A stretch of 64,000 nt of DNA from Bacteroidota bacterium (lineage in GTDB: Bacteria; Bacteroidota; JABWAT01): contig JAKLJL010000003.1 in the NCBI GenBank assembly GCA_023151185.1, positions 124,001 through 188,000 of the forward strand, written 5' to 3'. The notes beneath the pieces were generated by a model that saw only the letters and a list, made by a program, of their open reading frames with translations, was not told the DNA's origin and did not search any database. Below, one piece after another: positions 33,564 through 42,722 of this stretch. Positions within the stretch are counted from its first letter, which is position 1. The number at the start of each line of letters is the position of its first letter. Position numbers and translations under genes: made by a program.

Positions 33564-35522
33564 ATGATTTCACTTTCCAACATCCATCTTCAGTACAGCC
33601 ATCAGGTTATTTTTGACGGCGTATCTGCCCAGTTTACCCCCCGTGACCGTGTCGCCATTGTCGGCTCGAATGGCAAAGGCAAATCAACTCTGATGAAAAT
33701 GATCACCGGGGATGTTTTTCCGGACAAAGGCGAAATTCACAAAGCCAAAGGTATCGAAATCGGCTATCTCTCGCAGGATTTTGCCCAGTCACCGGGCGAT
33801 TTGTCTGTGATTGATGAAGTGCTGACGGCCTTTCACTCGGTTCTTTCTCTTGAAGAAGATCTAAGAAAAGCTGAACGGCTGATTGAGGATTATTCCCGGC
33901 AGAACCATCCCGATCTGGAAGATGCCCTTGCCCATTACGGGAATCTGCAGCATAAATTTGAAGTAGGCGACGGGTTCACGGCCAAAGCCCGTGCCGAAGA
34001 GATTCTGGGTGGACTCGGTTTCAAATCAGAAGATTTTCACCGTCCGGTTTCTCAGTTCTCGGGGGGGTGGCGTATGCGGATTGCCATTACCAAACTGCTG
34101 TGTGCCAGTCCTGATTACCTCCTGCTTGATGAGCCGACCAACCACCTTGATTTGGAAACTCTGGAGTGGCTCGAGAATTATCTGAAATCGTATGAAGGTG
34201 CCCTGATACTGATTTCTCACGACCGGTATTTTCTGGACCAGCTTGCTGCCCGGGTGCTTGAAATTGAATTCGGGAAAATAACGGAATATTCGGGGAATTA
34301 TTCCTTCTACGAAGAAGAAAAGGTGAAACGGGAAGAAATCCTGAAGGCCCAATATGCCAATCAGCAGGCAAAACTGGCCCAGTTGAACCGTTTCGTCGAG
34401 CGGTTCAGGTATAAGGCAACCAAATCACGGCAGGTTCAGAGCCGGATTAAGCTGATCAGCAAAATGGATAAGGTTGAGCTGGGTCAGAAGGAAAAAACGA
34501 TCCACTTCGAATTTCCGGAAGCACCCAGATCGGGCCGGATTGTTCTGGAAGGAAAAAAACTCGGGAAGGCGTTCGGTGAGAACCTGCTGTTTTCCGGCGT
34601 TGATTTTATCATGGAACGGGGGGAAAAAGTTGCCCTTGCCGGGGTGAACGGGTCAGGGAAGTCAACCTTTGTGAAGATGATTCTGGGGAAGGAAGCCCCA
34701 ACCGGCGGCGAACTGGTCATCGGGTCGAACGTCTCGGTTGGGTATTATGCCCAGCACCAGGTTGAGGAACTGAATCTGACTGCCTCAATTTATGATGAAG
34801 TTCTCGAAGCATCCCCGCCAGAATTCCGGGTAAAGGTCAGAACCCTGCTGGGAAGTTTTCTTTTTGAAGGAGATGATGTTTTTAAGCGGATCGGTGTTCT
34901 TTCCGGTGGTGAAAAAGCCCGTGTAGCCCTGGCTAAACTGCTGGTCAGAGCGCACAACCTGATCATTCTGGATGAACCAACCAATCATCTGGATATGGAA
35001 TCAAAGGATCTGCTGATCGAAGCCCTGCAGGATTTTGACGGAAATCTTCTGATCATTTCCCACGACCGGTATTTTCTGGACCAGATTACTTCGAAGGTTT
35101 ACTTTCTGGACCATCAAACCATAAAGCCATATCTGGAGACCTACTCAGATTTTTATGAACGGGTTTGGAAGAAACGCCAGGCGGAGGTAAAAAGTCTTCA
35201 GTCCCCAAAAACAGAAAAGAAGGATTCTGCACTTGCCGCCGGCTTCAAATCGAAAGAAATGAAACGTCAGGAAGCTGAAGAACGCCAGAAACGGCATGTT
35301 CTGCTGAAAGATGTCAAGAAGGAATTTCAGGCACTTGAAAAGACCATTTCAGACCGTGAAAAACAGGTCAGAGATCTGGAAGCCGATATGGCATCTGAAG
35401 GGTTTATGAAAAAATCAACCCATGATATGATGCAGGCGTCAAAGAAGTACGATGACCTGAAAGCCTCTCTTGAGCCGTTATACCAGAAATGGGAAAAACT
35501 GGCGGCTCAACTGGAAGAGTAA
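33564..35522 (+). CDS. ABC-F family ATPase (ribosome-associated type)
   Basis: Soluble protein with two ABC domains and no membrane segments, 652 residues. Walker A motifs are GSNGKGKST and GVNGSGKST, signatures FSGGWRMR and LSGGEKAR, and Walker B motifs LLLDEPTNHLDL and IILDEPTNHLDM. The linker between domains (about 240-320) is the charged helical P-site tRNA-interaction motif. The C-terminus is a long charged coiled coil (about 560-650), as in Uup/YheS types. Family members act on stalled or initiating ribosomes. Confidence 0.93.
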   Translation: MISLSNIHLQYSHQVIFDGVSAQFTPRDRVAIVGSNGKGKSTLMKMITGDVFPDKGEIHKAKGIEIGYLSQDFAQSPGDLSVIDEVLTAFHSVLSLEEDLRKAERLIEDYSRQNHPDLEDALAHYGNLQHKFEVGDGFTAKARAEEILGGLGFKSEDFHRPVSQFSGGWRMRIAITKLLCASPDYLLLDEPTNHLDLETLEWLENYLKSYEGALILISHDRYFLDQLAARVLEIEFGKITEYSGNYSFYEEEKVKREEILKAQYANQQAKLAQLNRFVERFRYKATKSRQVQSRIKLISKMDKVELGQKEKTIHFEFPEAPRSGRIVLEGKKLGKAFGENLLFSGVDFIMERGEKVALAGVNGSGKSTFVKMILGKEAPTGGELVIGSNVSVGYYAQHQVEELNLTASIYDEVLEASPPEFRVKVRTLLGSFLFEGDDVFKRIGVLSGGEKARVALAKLLVRAHNLIILDEPTNHLDMESKDLLIEALQDFDGNLLIISHDRYFLDQITSKVYFLDHQTIKPYLETYSDFYERVWKKRQAEVKSLQSPKTEKKDSALAAGFKSKEMKRQEAEERQKRHVLLKDVKKEFQALEKTISDREKQVRDLEADMASEGFMKKSTHDMMQASKKYDDLKASLEPLYQKWEKLAAQLEE

Positions 35523-35587
35523 CGGGCTGTTTTCCCGGAGGCGGTTCCCCCCGGGAGGAAATCCTGAAGAACTTTGACCCGAAATTT

Positions 35588-37894
35588 TCACTTCAGCAGG
35601 ACCATTTTCAGGGTTTTATGGGTCGTCCCGGCAGTTAACGTGCAAAAATAAAGCCCCGATGCAAGCCCGGCGGCATTCCAGATGACAGACTGCTTTCCTG
35701 CCGGCAGCACCCCGGAAACCAAAGAAGCCACCTTCTGTCCTGTTACAGTCCAGACATCCACTGAAACAGACATCCGGTCGGGAAGATAAAAAGATAAAGT
35801 GGTGGCCGGATTGAACGGATTCGGGTAATTCGGGAAAAGAACCGGTTCGGCGGGCAGTTGTTCCCGGTCAGATTCCGCTGAAACCGGGCTTCCTGAATTG
35901 ATCTTTCCCGGAGTTGGCTTTTGAATTTCAAAGTTTCCGGTTCCATCGGTCTTACGTCCCCAGGACGTTCCTTCGGTCAGGGCACCGAACAAGGTATAAT
36001 CTGCCTGAACTGTATCAGGGCCGGACAGATACACTTTTTCTCCGGAGGCTGACAGTTTGAAACTGGCATGAAGTCCGGTTTGCTTTCCATCCTCATCGGC
36101 CCAGACAATCAGGAATCCGCCCGGCGCAAGAACCGTGTCGGGGAAAGTCCATTTTGCGGGATTTTTCGTTTCATCAGAAAGAAACCATCCTCCCAGATTT
36201 ACAGCATCCGGTCCGCCATTGTACACTTCAATCCAATCCTCAGCCTCCCCATCCTGATCAAAAAAGGTAGAATCGGGGTTGGAAACCAGTTCATTGATCA
36301 CCAGGGAATTTCCGGACTGAAAGCTGAGAAATTCAAACTCAGCTTTTTCGGGATAGACTGCCGCTGCCGATTGGTTTTCGGCGATCAGGTAGAAGTCTGT
36401 GGTTCCTTCTGTGGCAGTGAAGGTCACCGTCCAGATTCCGTCTCCGGCAACTGCATCTCCGTTTTCTCCTGAATCAGTCAATGCTGTTTTGGAAAAGGGC
36501 TGCCAGGGTGCCGTCCGCCAGGCAAAAGAAACAGAAGTGGCCGAACTAACCGGAACGGTGAGGAAAACTTCCGACCCGGGGACAGGTCTTTCCTGAGACA
36601 GCGAAACCGTTCCGATTTCCGGCTGAACCGCCGTGAAGGCTGAATGAGCCGCAAGCCACGTTGCCCTTCCGTCCATTAATTGGGTGACGCCGACCACCGA
36701 GGAGCCCGGAGGGCCAGAACCGCCGGTTACTGAAGATGTTAATCCGGATTTAAACTGCGAATACGTGTAAAATTTATTCGGATCGGCCTGCACAGAGGCA
36801 TCGATCAGCGTCTGCAATTCCTCTGCCCGGGTTTTGTACACCCCGGAAGAAAACTCATTTTTCAGGATGGTTTTCATGTGGGCAATCAGGATTTTTTTAA
36901 ACAGCGGGATGGCCAGGACTTTGGAGATAATTGGATAGTTGGCGTGGGTTTCATTGAAGTAAGGAGACAATTGCTGCATACCGGTCAGAGTCAGTCTGCT
37001 GGAGGACCCTGAGGCACCGAGGTTTTGTGAAAACCCGCCAAAGGTCATATTAAGGTCCCAGATCACCGGATTGAACCGTCCGGCATCATCCACAAAAAGA
37101 TAGTAATTGTGACCAAAGTTGACCGGTGCATCCAGATTCACCATCAGAATATCGAGAGCCAGCATCCACAAATGACGGTCAACATTTAGCACAGATTCCA
37201 TAGAAGCAGGCTGGTTGTTGAAAACTGTCAGGAAATTGACAAGTTCCTTCCAGCCGGTTGCGGTTTCAAGTTCATAGTACGGGTAAAATACACTCGAATC
37301 TGACCCCAGATAGCCCCAGACTTTGACCTGTGCTGAGGGTGAATCATTAACCAGATCGCCTTTGAACCGGATGTTATCCGGATCGCCGAACCAGGTTTTT
37401 GTAAATTTGGAGTCAGGATCCTGAACGTTTGTATACAGGCCGTTCAGCAATCCGTTTATGTAGACATTGGCAAAGTTGGCTTTGCTGGCCGGCATGTATT
37501 TCCTGACGATTTCGTATCCCAGAACTTCCCGGATGCTGCTGGGATCCATGGCGATATTGGCCAGCCGAAGGGTGCCGTATCCCTGATACGTCTGGTCCTC
37601 CCGGATGTAATCCAGTTTGATGTTCAGCGGGTTTTTCTTCTGGCTTGCCTTGTAGGTACTGTTTCCTTTGTATCTGACCCCGACACTGTCGAATGTAAGA
37701 CCATTGATTTCGACCGATGCAATCAGGCGTCCATCGGGGTTTTTGGAATACAGGCTGTCGAGTGCATAATCCCAGTCGGCACGGCTAAAGGTAAGTTTTA
37801 TCGTCTGGATGACGTCGGTCTGATACAGATCCTGAGCCTGAAGGCTTGCTGCGGACAGTATGACAAACAGGGTGAGCAGAATAAACCGGTACAT
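35588..37894 (-). CDS. Secreted CotH-like/lamin-tail protein with T9SS sorting domain
   Basis: A 768-residue exported protein. ATG 37894 is chosen because AAAGGA precedes it; the frame begins five codons earlier. After the signal peptide comes a CotH kinase-like domain (about 20-370) with VGVRYKGNSTYK, ANVYINGLLNGLYTNVQ, NYYLFVDDAGRFNPVIWDL and NMTFGGF. A beta-sandwich follows, then a lamin-tail domain (about 525-625; VINELVSNPDSTF, DWIEVYNGG, GGFLIVWAD). The end is a type IX sorting domain (LFPNYPNPFNPATTLSFYL to LKMVLLK). Spore-coat CotH phosphorylates proteins; activity here is unproven. Confidence 0.92.
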   Translation of the reverse strand: MYRFILLTLFVILSAASLQAQDLYQTDVIQTIKLTFSRADWDYALDSLYSKNPDGRLIASVEINGLTFDSVGVRYKGNSTYKASQKKNPLNIKLDYIREDQTYQGYGTLRLANIAMDPSSIREVLGYEIVRKYMPASKANFANVYINGLLNGLYTNVQDPDSKFTKTWFGDPDNIRFKGDLVNDSPSAQVKVWGYLGSDSSVFYPYYELETATGWKELVNFLTVFNNQPASMESVLNVDRHLWMLALDILMVNLDAPVNFGHNYYLFVDDAGRFNPVIWDLNMTFGGFSQNLGASGSSSRLTLTGMQQLSPYFNETHANYPIISKVLAIPLFKKILIAHMKTILKNEFSSGVYKTRAEELQTLIDASVQADPNKFYTYSQFKSGLTSSVTGGSGPPGSSVVGVTQLMDGRATWLAAHSAFTAVQPEIGTVSLSQERPVPGSEVFLTVPVSSATSVSFAWRTAPWQPFSKTALTDSGENGDAVAGDGIWTVTFTATEGTTDFYLIAENQSAAAVYPEKAEFEFLSFQSGNSLVINELVSNPDSTFFDQDGEAEDWIEVYNGGPDAVNLGGWFLSDETKNPAKWTFPDTVLAPGGFLIVWADEDGKQTGLHASFKLSASGEKVYLSGPDTVQADYTLFGALTEGTSWGRKTDGTGNFEIQKPTPGKINSGSPVSAESDREQLPAEPVLFPNYPNPFNPATTLSFYLPDRMSVSVDVWTVTGQKVASLVSGVLPAGKQSVIWNAAGLASGLYFCTLTAGTTHKTLKMVLLK

Positions 37895-37936
37895 TTCGGA
37901 TCCTTTCATCGTTCAGGGTCAGACAAGTTCCGGCAG

Positions 37937-37971
37937 AAAAAATTGCACCGGCAGACCCGGTTGTCTGCCGG
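37937..37971 (-). terminator. Intrinsic terminator of the selenium operon
   Basis: Perfect 9-bp stem CCGGCAGAC / GTCTGCCGG with a six-base loop; on the minus strand a T6 run follows shortly. Confidence 0.75.
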
Positions 37972-37986
37972 AGTAAAGCAGGCGAT

Positions 37987-38898
37987 TTAATCCATCACAG
38001 TTTTCATGCAGAAAACTGAACCGCCCGATTTCATGTATTCACCGGTTTCAATCTGAATAACTTCGTAACCTTCCTTTTTCAGGATGTCAATCACAACCGA
38101 TTCCGATTTCTGAATCACTGCAGCTTTTTCTGTCCCGGATTCATTGAATACCGCATCGAAATTAAGTGAAAAGGTCGATTTTACATCTTCCTTGGGAATG
38201 TTGTAAACGGTTTTGAACATCTGATGAATGACGTTCAGTCCGGCTTCACTGAAGGCTTCGGGGCAGATCAGGACGGTATCATCATCCAGCGGAGAGAAAC
38301 AGGTATCGAGGTGATAGAAATACGGGGAAACGAGTTCCAGGCAGATGACGGGTGTTTTGAGCTTCAGGGCGATTTCATCATACATGAACCGGTCAGACCG
38401 GTGGCCGTATCCACCCCAGATCAGTCGTTTGTAGGGATGCGGGATGGCATCACCGCCACCTTCGAACAGGCCGGAACCTTCGAGTTCAATGATTTTAAAT
38501 CCCTGCCGTTCACAAAAGACCCGGTGATACTCAACTTCCCGCTGCCGGCTGGGATACCGCATGTGGGAAAGCACCACACATCTGACCCCGTCGACCACCC
38601 AGGAATAAATCGGGTTGCAGCAAAACACCATATCCTCGAGGCCTTCGGCACCGGGTTCGACAAACAACCCCCGGATGAGTCCCCGTTTATACAACTCCTC
38701 ATAGGTGTCACGGAGTTGCTGCCATTGCCGTCTGGCCAGTTTCCGGTCAATAACCGAGCCTTCCATGTAGACGTTTTTTACATCAATGACGTCGAAAAAG
38801 TCGGGAGTTGTCAGGAGCACATTTTGTTGCGGACCCCGGTCGTCGAGGTCCTGATGGGTAAAGTCGGGCTGGTCGTAGGCCCTGAATTCTGGTTTCAT
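37987..38898 (-). CDS. Amidinotransferase/DDAH-superfamily hydrolase
   Basis: Guanidino-group-modifying fold, 303 residues from ATG 38898, two bases before the selD stop region; the longer frame overlaps selD. Family motifs seen: FEGGGDAIPHPYKRLIWGGYG, HRSDRFMYDEIA, the catalytic His in YFYHLDTCFSPL, and the C-terminal nucleophile Cys in GGSVFC. It probably acts on arginine or a methylated/modified arginine, releasing ammonia or an amine. It is last of four genes with selD, mnmH and a cationic-amino-acid-type permease, which fits an arginine-related substrate but does not prove it. Confidence 0.87.
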   Translation of the reverse strand: MKPEFRAYDQPDFTHQDLDDRGPQQNVLLTTPDFFDVIDVKNVYMEGSVIDRKLARRQWQQLRDTYEELYKRGLIRGLFVEPGAEGLEDMVFCCNPIYSWVVDGVRCVVLSHMRYPSRQREVEYHRVFCERQGFKIIELEGSGLFEGGGDAIPHPYKRLIWGGYGHRSDRFMYDEIALKLKTPVICLELVSPYFYHLDTCFSPLDDDTVLICPEAFSEAGLNVIHQMFKTVYNIPKEDVKSTFSLNFDAVFNESGTEKAAVIQKSESVVIDILKKEGYEVIQIETGEYMKSGGSVFCMKTVMD

Positions 38899-38900
38899 GG

Positions 38901-39953
38901 TTAGGTCCGTATTTGTATTCTGGGTTGGTCGGGGTTTTCGGCAAGAAGTCTGCCGATCGGCTGGCAAAATGGGTTCAGGCCGTGGCCGGCCAGCAGGGAT
39001 TCGAGTTCCCGGGCACCGGATTCTGAAACTGCAATAAGCAATCCGCCGCTGGTCTGCGGGTCAGCCAGGATAGCCCGCTGAGTTTCGGTTACCGGCCCGA
39101 TCTTGTGCGAGTAGCTTTTCCAGTTCCGGTTGGTCCCGCCGGGAACGGATTTCAGATCGAGATAGTAGTTCAGGTCAGGGATGATCAAAGGAACGGAGGA
39201 GGTAAAAACCTCTGCGTTCAGGCGGCTGCCCTCTGCCATTTCAGCCAGATGCCCGAGCAGTCCGAATCCGGTAACGTCGGTGAGGGCATGAACGGAATTC
39301 AGTTTCCCAAGTTCTGCCCCGATCAAATTCAGTTCCATCATTTGCTTTGCCGCCCGTCCCCGGTCACTTTCCCGGAGAATGCCCTTTTTTTCGGCTGTTG
39401 TTAAAATCCCGACACCAAGCGGTTTGGTCAGGTACAGCAGGTCACCGGCTTTTGCGGTATTATTCTGTTTCAGGTTTTCAATTTCAACGAAACCGTTTAC
39501 GGCAAGGCCAAAGATCGGCTCGGGTGAATCGATGGAATGACCGCCGGCCAGAGAAATTCCGGCCTCACGGCAGGTGAACCGTCCGCCTTCAACAACTTCA
39601 CGGGCAATCTCGGGTTCAAGTTTATCAACCGGCCAGCCCAGTATGGCAATGGCAAGCGACGGCCTGCCACCCATGGCATAGACATCACTGATGGCATTGG
39701 TGGCAGCAATCCGGCCAAAATTGAACGGATCGTCCACAATCGGCATAAAAAAATCAGTTGTCGAAATCAGGGCAATCCCATTGCCCATATCCAGCACGGC
39801 AGCGTCATCCCGGCTGTGGTTTCCGACCAGAAGGTGAGTGAGGCCGGGGCCTGATTCGTTGGTTTGCAGGATGCGGTCCAGAATGGCCGGAGAGATTTTA
39901 CAGCCGCAGCCGGATCCGTGGCTGTATTGGGTTAATCGGACAGAGGACTTCAT
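38901..39953 (-). CDS. selD: Selenophosphate synthase
   Basis: Makes selenophosphate from selenide and ATP, the donor for tRNA selenation. The 350 residues carry the active-site loop [10 protein letters not shown] (Cys16, Cys18, Lys19; cysteine rather than selenocysteine), the metal-binding Asp residues in DDAAVLDMG and [23 protein letters not shown], and [11 protein letters not shown]. It lies nine bases downstream of mnmH, so the two work as a pair. No selA, selB or tRNA-Sec is in the window. Confidence 0.96.
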   Translation of the reverse strand: MKSSVRLTQYSHGSGCGCKISPAILDRILQTNESGPGLTHLLVGNHSRDDAAVLDMGNGIALISTTDFFMPIVDDPFNFGRIAATNAISDVYAMGGRPSLAIAILGWPVDKLEPEIAREVVEGGRFTCREAGISLAGGHSIDSPEPIFGLAVNGFVEIENLKQNNTAKAGDLLYLTKPLGVGILTTAEKKGILRESDRGRAAKQMMELNLIGAELGKLNSVHALTDVTGFGLLGHLAEMAEGSRLNAEVFTSSVPLIIPDLNYYLDLKSVPGGTNRNWKSYSHKIGPVTETQRAILADPQTSGGLLIAVSESGARELESLLAGHGLNPFCQPIGRLLAENPDQPRIQIRT

Positions 39954-39962
39954 CAGGTAATT

Positions 39963-41000
39963 TCAGAGGTTAATAACTTTTTTTGCAAAATCGGAAACTA
40001 ACCGGGCGTTTTCAACCGGATCAATCCGTTCTGCGGGAACTTTAATGATTGTGGACGGATCCCGCCGGGAGGTTCCGAACTCGTATCCCGGGTCGTAATA
40101 CCGGGTTAGCAGAAATTCTGCCAGAGTCAGCCAGTTTCCGGTTTCGAGCCAGTTCAGACAGAGCCGTGTATCCGCACCGCCCAGTTTTTCCCGGATTTTG
40201 ATAAGGGACCGTTCCAGGTTCGCCGGGTCGGTTTTCCCGTACTCCTGAACGAGTTTTTCAGCCCGCAGGTGAACCGGAATGTCGAGGTAAAGAACCGGTG
40301 CCGACCTCATCTGTTTCCAGAGGTGTTCATTGATCTGCAAAGACCCGGTTTTATGGCTTTCGTCTTCAACCCAGACCGGATTTCCGGGCGGAAGGTCACT
40401 CCAGTCGAGCCCCAGATCATTATCAAACTGTTCCTGGGTTGGCTGCGGAAGCTGATCAATATCTCCGAATGCCGATCCCTTATGATGGGCCCTGAATTCA
40501 ATATCCAGAATCCGGTTGCCCAGCCCGGGAAGTTCACGCAGAACATCGGTTTTTCCGGAACCGGTTCTCCCGCCCAGAATAATCAGGGGTTTTGAGTCCT
40601 GGAATCCGTCAAGAATGTGACGCCTGAAAGCCTTGTATCCGCCGTTCAGGATATAGACCGGGTATCCGTAAAATCCCAGAAGCCAGCCAGCAGCACCCGA
40701 CCGCATTCCGCCACGCCAGCAGTGAACAAGAATCGTTCTGGAGGAGGTTGTTTCCTGGACCTGCCCGATCAGTGACCGCATTTTAGGGCCTACAAAGTCG
40801 AGTCCCTTCAGGATGGCGGGCTGCTTTCCCTCGGTTTTATAGGTAAGCCCAATAACATGGCGTTCTTCCTCGGTGAACAGGGGCAGATTGAAAGCGCCGG
40901 GAATATGACCCTGGCGGAATTCTGCACCCGTCCGGACATCGAACACAGGGAACTGTTTCCGTTTCTCAAGAAAAGCCGGGAGGTCACAGTGAAAAGTCAT
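39963..41000 (-). CDS. mnmH: tRNA 2-selenouridine synthase
   Basis: Replaces sulfur by selenium at the wobble 2-thiouridine of certain tRNAs, using selenophosphate from SelD. The N-terminal rhodanese domain carries the active Cys94 in VHCWRGGMRS. The C-terminal P-loop domain has GGRTGSGKTDVL. Length (345) is normal, and both halves are intact. Encoded just before selD, and 21 bases after the permease. Confidence 0.96.
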   Translation of the reverse strand: MTFHCDLPAFLEKRKQFPVFDVRTGAEFRQGHIPGAFNLPLFTEEERHVIGLTYKTEGKQPAILKGLDFVGPKMRSLIGQVQETTSSRTILVHCWRGGMRSGAAGWLLGFYGYPVYILNGGYKAFRRHILDGFQDSKPLIILGGRTGSGKTDVLRELPGLGNRILDIEFRAHHKGSAFGDIDQLPQPTQEQFDNDLGLDWSDLPPGNPVWVEDESHKTGSLQINEHLWKQMRSAPVLYLDIPVHLRAEKLVQEYGKTDPANLERSLIKIREKLGGADTRLCLNWLETGNWLTLAEFLLTRYYDPGYEFGTSRRDPSTIIKVPAERIDPVENARLVSDFAKKVINL

Positions 41001-41021
41001 ACCAAAATCCGGGTGATCTGA

Positions 41022-42536
41022 TTAACTGGTTTTTCCGGGAATGTCATCGGGTTTACCGGCCAGACGGCTTTTCCGGAATCCGTAAAAAAAGTAAAAAGCC
41101 AGACCGATCATCAGCCAGATCCAAAACATTTTCCAGGTGATTGAAGGAAGTGACCAGGCAATATAACCTGAACCCAGAGCCGAAGCGATCGAAATGAAAT
41201 GGATTCCCCTGATCCGGAAGGGCCGTGGAAGGTCAGGGTCGGTATACCGTTTAACCAGAACGCCGATACTAACCAGAATAAAGGCGATCAGCGTTCCGAT
41301 ATTGGTCAGTTCAGCAGCCTGTCCGATGTCGACAAATCCAGAGAAAAAGGCCACAAAAACACCCGTTACGATAGTGGCAATGTAAGGAGTCTTATGCTTA
41401 TGGTGGATTTTGCCCATTGATTTTGGCAGAAGTCCGTCCCGGCTCATGGCATAAAAAATCCGGGGCTGGCCAAGGCCGAACACAATCAGGACCGAGGTCA
41501 TCGAAATAACGGCGCCGGCTGAAATGATTCCGGCTACGGTATTTTCCCCGACTGACCGAAGGGCAAACGATACCGGTTCAGGAACATTCAATGTGCGGTA
41601 ATCCACCATTCCTGTCAGGATTGCCGTCACCACTGCATATAAAATGGTGACAACGATCAGGGAGGCGATAATTCCCCGTGGAAGGTCTTTCCCCGGATTA
41701 ACTGTTTCTTCGGCAGCCGTTGAAATAGCATCAAATCCGATATAGGCAAAGAAAATGAGGGCAGCACCAGTCATGACACCGCTGAATCCGTTCGGCGCAA
41801 AGGTGTTCCAGTCATGCCCCCAGTGCTCTGGTTTTACATACGCCAGCCCGACGAAGATGAACAGAAAAACCATTGCCAGTTTCAGAATTACAAAAAAGAT
41901 ATTAACCCGTGAAGATTCCTTGATGCCGTAAACCAGAATGACCGTTACCAGCAGATTGATCAGAACAGCAGGGAAGTTGATTACCACCGGAATCCCGAAC
42001 AGATGGGGCGCAGTCTGGATGATCGGCGTGGTAGTCCCATATTCAAACCTGGTCATGGCGGTAACATAATCGGTGACCATCCAGCCGGGAAGGTGAAGAT
42101 TGAATCCTCTGAGAAGGTCTACAAAATACCCGCTCCATCCTACAGCAACGGCAATGTTCCCGATGGCATATTCCAGAACCAGACACCAGCCCATGATCCA
42201 GGCAATTACTTCACCGAAAGCGGCATACGAGTAGGTGTAAGCAGAACCGGAAATCGGCATCATCGAAGCAAATTCGGCATAACAGAAAGCAGCAAGTGCA
42301 CAGGCCAGTCCGGTAATAATAAAACTCAGGGTTAATGCCGGACCGGCACCGGTATGGCTTGCCCCGCCGGCTGCGGCAGTACCGGTCAGTACAAATATCC
42401 CGGTTCCGATAATAGCTCCGATTCCCAGAGCCGTCAGGTCAAGCCAGGTCAGCTTTTTGGATAATTTATCCGGCTGACTTTCAATGGATGCAAGGTGCTG
42501 GGCAAGACTCTTTTTTCTGAAAAGTGCTTTAAGCAA
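41022..42536 (-). CDS. APC-superfamily amino acid permease (CAT-like)
   Basis: Inner-membrane amino-acid transporter, 504 residues with about 12-14 helices. It matches the cationic-amino-acid transporter branch: ALGIGAIIGTGIFVLTGTAA, YAEFASMMPISGSAYTYSYA, FGEVIAWIMGW, FFAYIGFDAISTAAEE, and the C-terminal helices FAYFFYGF-like. The start is a TTG at 42536 with GGGGA upstream; no in-frame ATG fits. It leads the operon permease-mnmH-selD-hydrolase. Substrate is inferred to be a basic amino acid. Confidence 0.88.
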   Translation of the reverse strand: MLKALFRKKSLAQHLASIESQPDKLSKKLTWLDLTALGIGAIIGTGIFVLTGTAAAGGASHTGAGPALTLSFIITGLACALAAFCYAEFASMMPISGSAYTYSYAAFGEVIAWIMGWCLVLEYAIGNIAVAVGWSGYFVDLLRGFNLHLPGWMVTDYVTAMTRFEYGTTTPIIQTAPHLFGIPVVINFPAVLINLLVTVILVYGIKESSRVNIFFVILKLAMVFLFIFVGLAYVKPEHWGHDWNTFAPNGFSGVMTGAALIFFAYIGFDAISTAAEETVNPGKDLPRGIIASLIVVTILYAVVTAILTGMVDYRTLNVPEPVSFALRSVGENTVAGIISAGAVISMTSVLIVFGLGQPRIFYAMSRDGLLPKSMGKIHHKHKTPYIATIVTGVFVAFFSGFVDIGQAAELTNIGTLIAFILVSIGVLVKRYTDPDLPRPFRIRGIHFISIASALGSGYIAWSLPSITWKMFWIWLMIGLAFYFFYGFRKSRLAGKPDDIPGKTS

Positions 42537-42671
42537 AATAAATCCCCACCGTTTAGATTGGTAAAACAGTGATAATAGGATTTTTTCCCGAATAATGGAA
42601 AAAATTTCCGTCTGCCGGGCAAGGTTCCCTCAGTTCCGGTCCGGCTCTGGCCAGGTAATCCTGCATCCGGT

Positions 42672-42702
42672 TTGTTTTCACCGGGTTGCTGGCAGAATTT
42701 TG
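42672..42702 (+). promoter_or_regulatory. TTG-N20-GAATTTTG promoter of the Ste24-like gene
   Basis: TTG (42672-42674) and GAATTTTG (42695-42702), spacer 20; ATG 20 bases further. Confidence 0.6.
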
Positions 42703-42722
42703 CCGGAAAAGCCCGGAGAAAT

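Noticed and set aside
38901-39953. Selenocysteine codon or SECIS-like element in selD
   Set aside because: The active-site positions are plain cysteine codons and no in-frame TGA occurs.
42605-42722. Longer start of the Ste24-like gene at 42672
   Set aside because: That stretch contains the TTG-N20-GAATTTTG promoter; ATG 42723 has the ribosome site.
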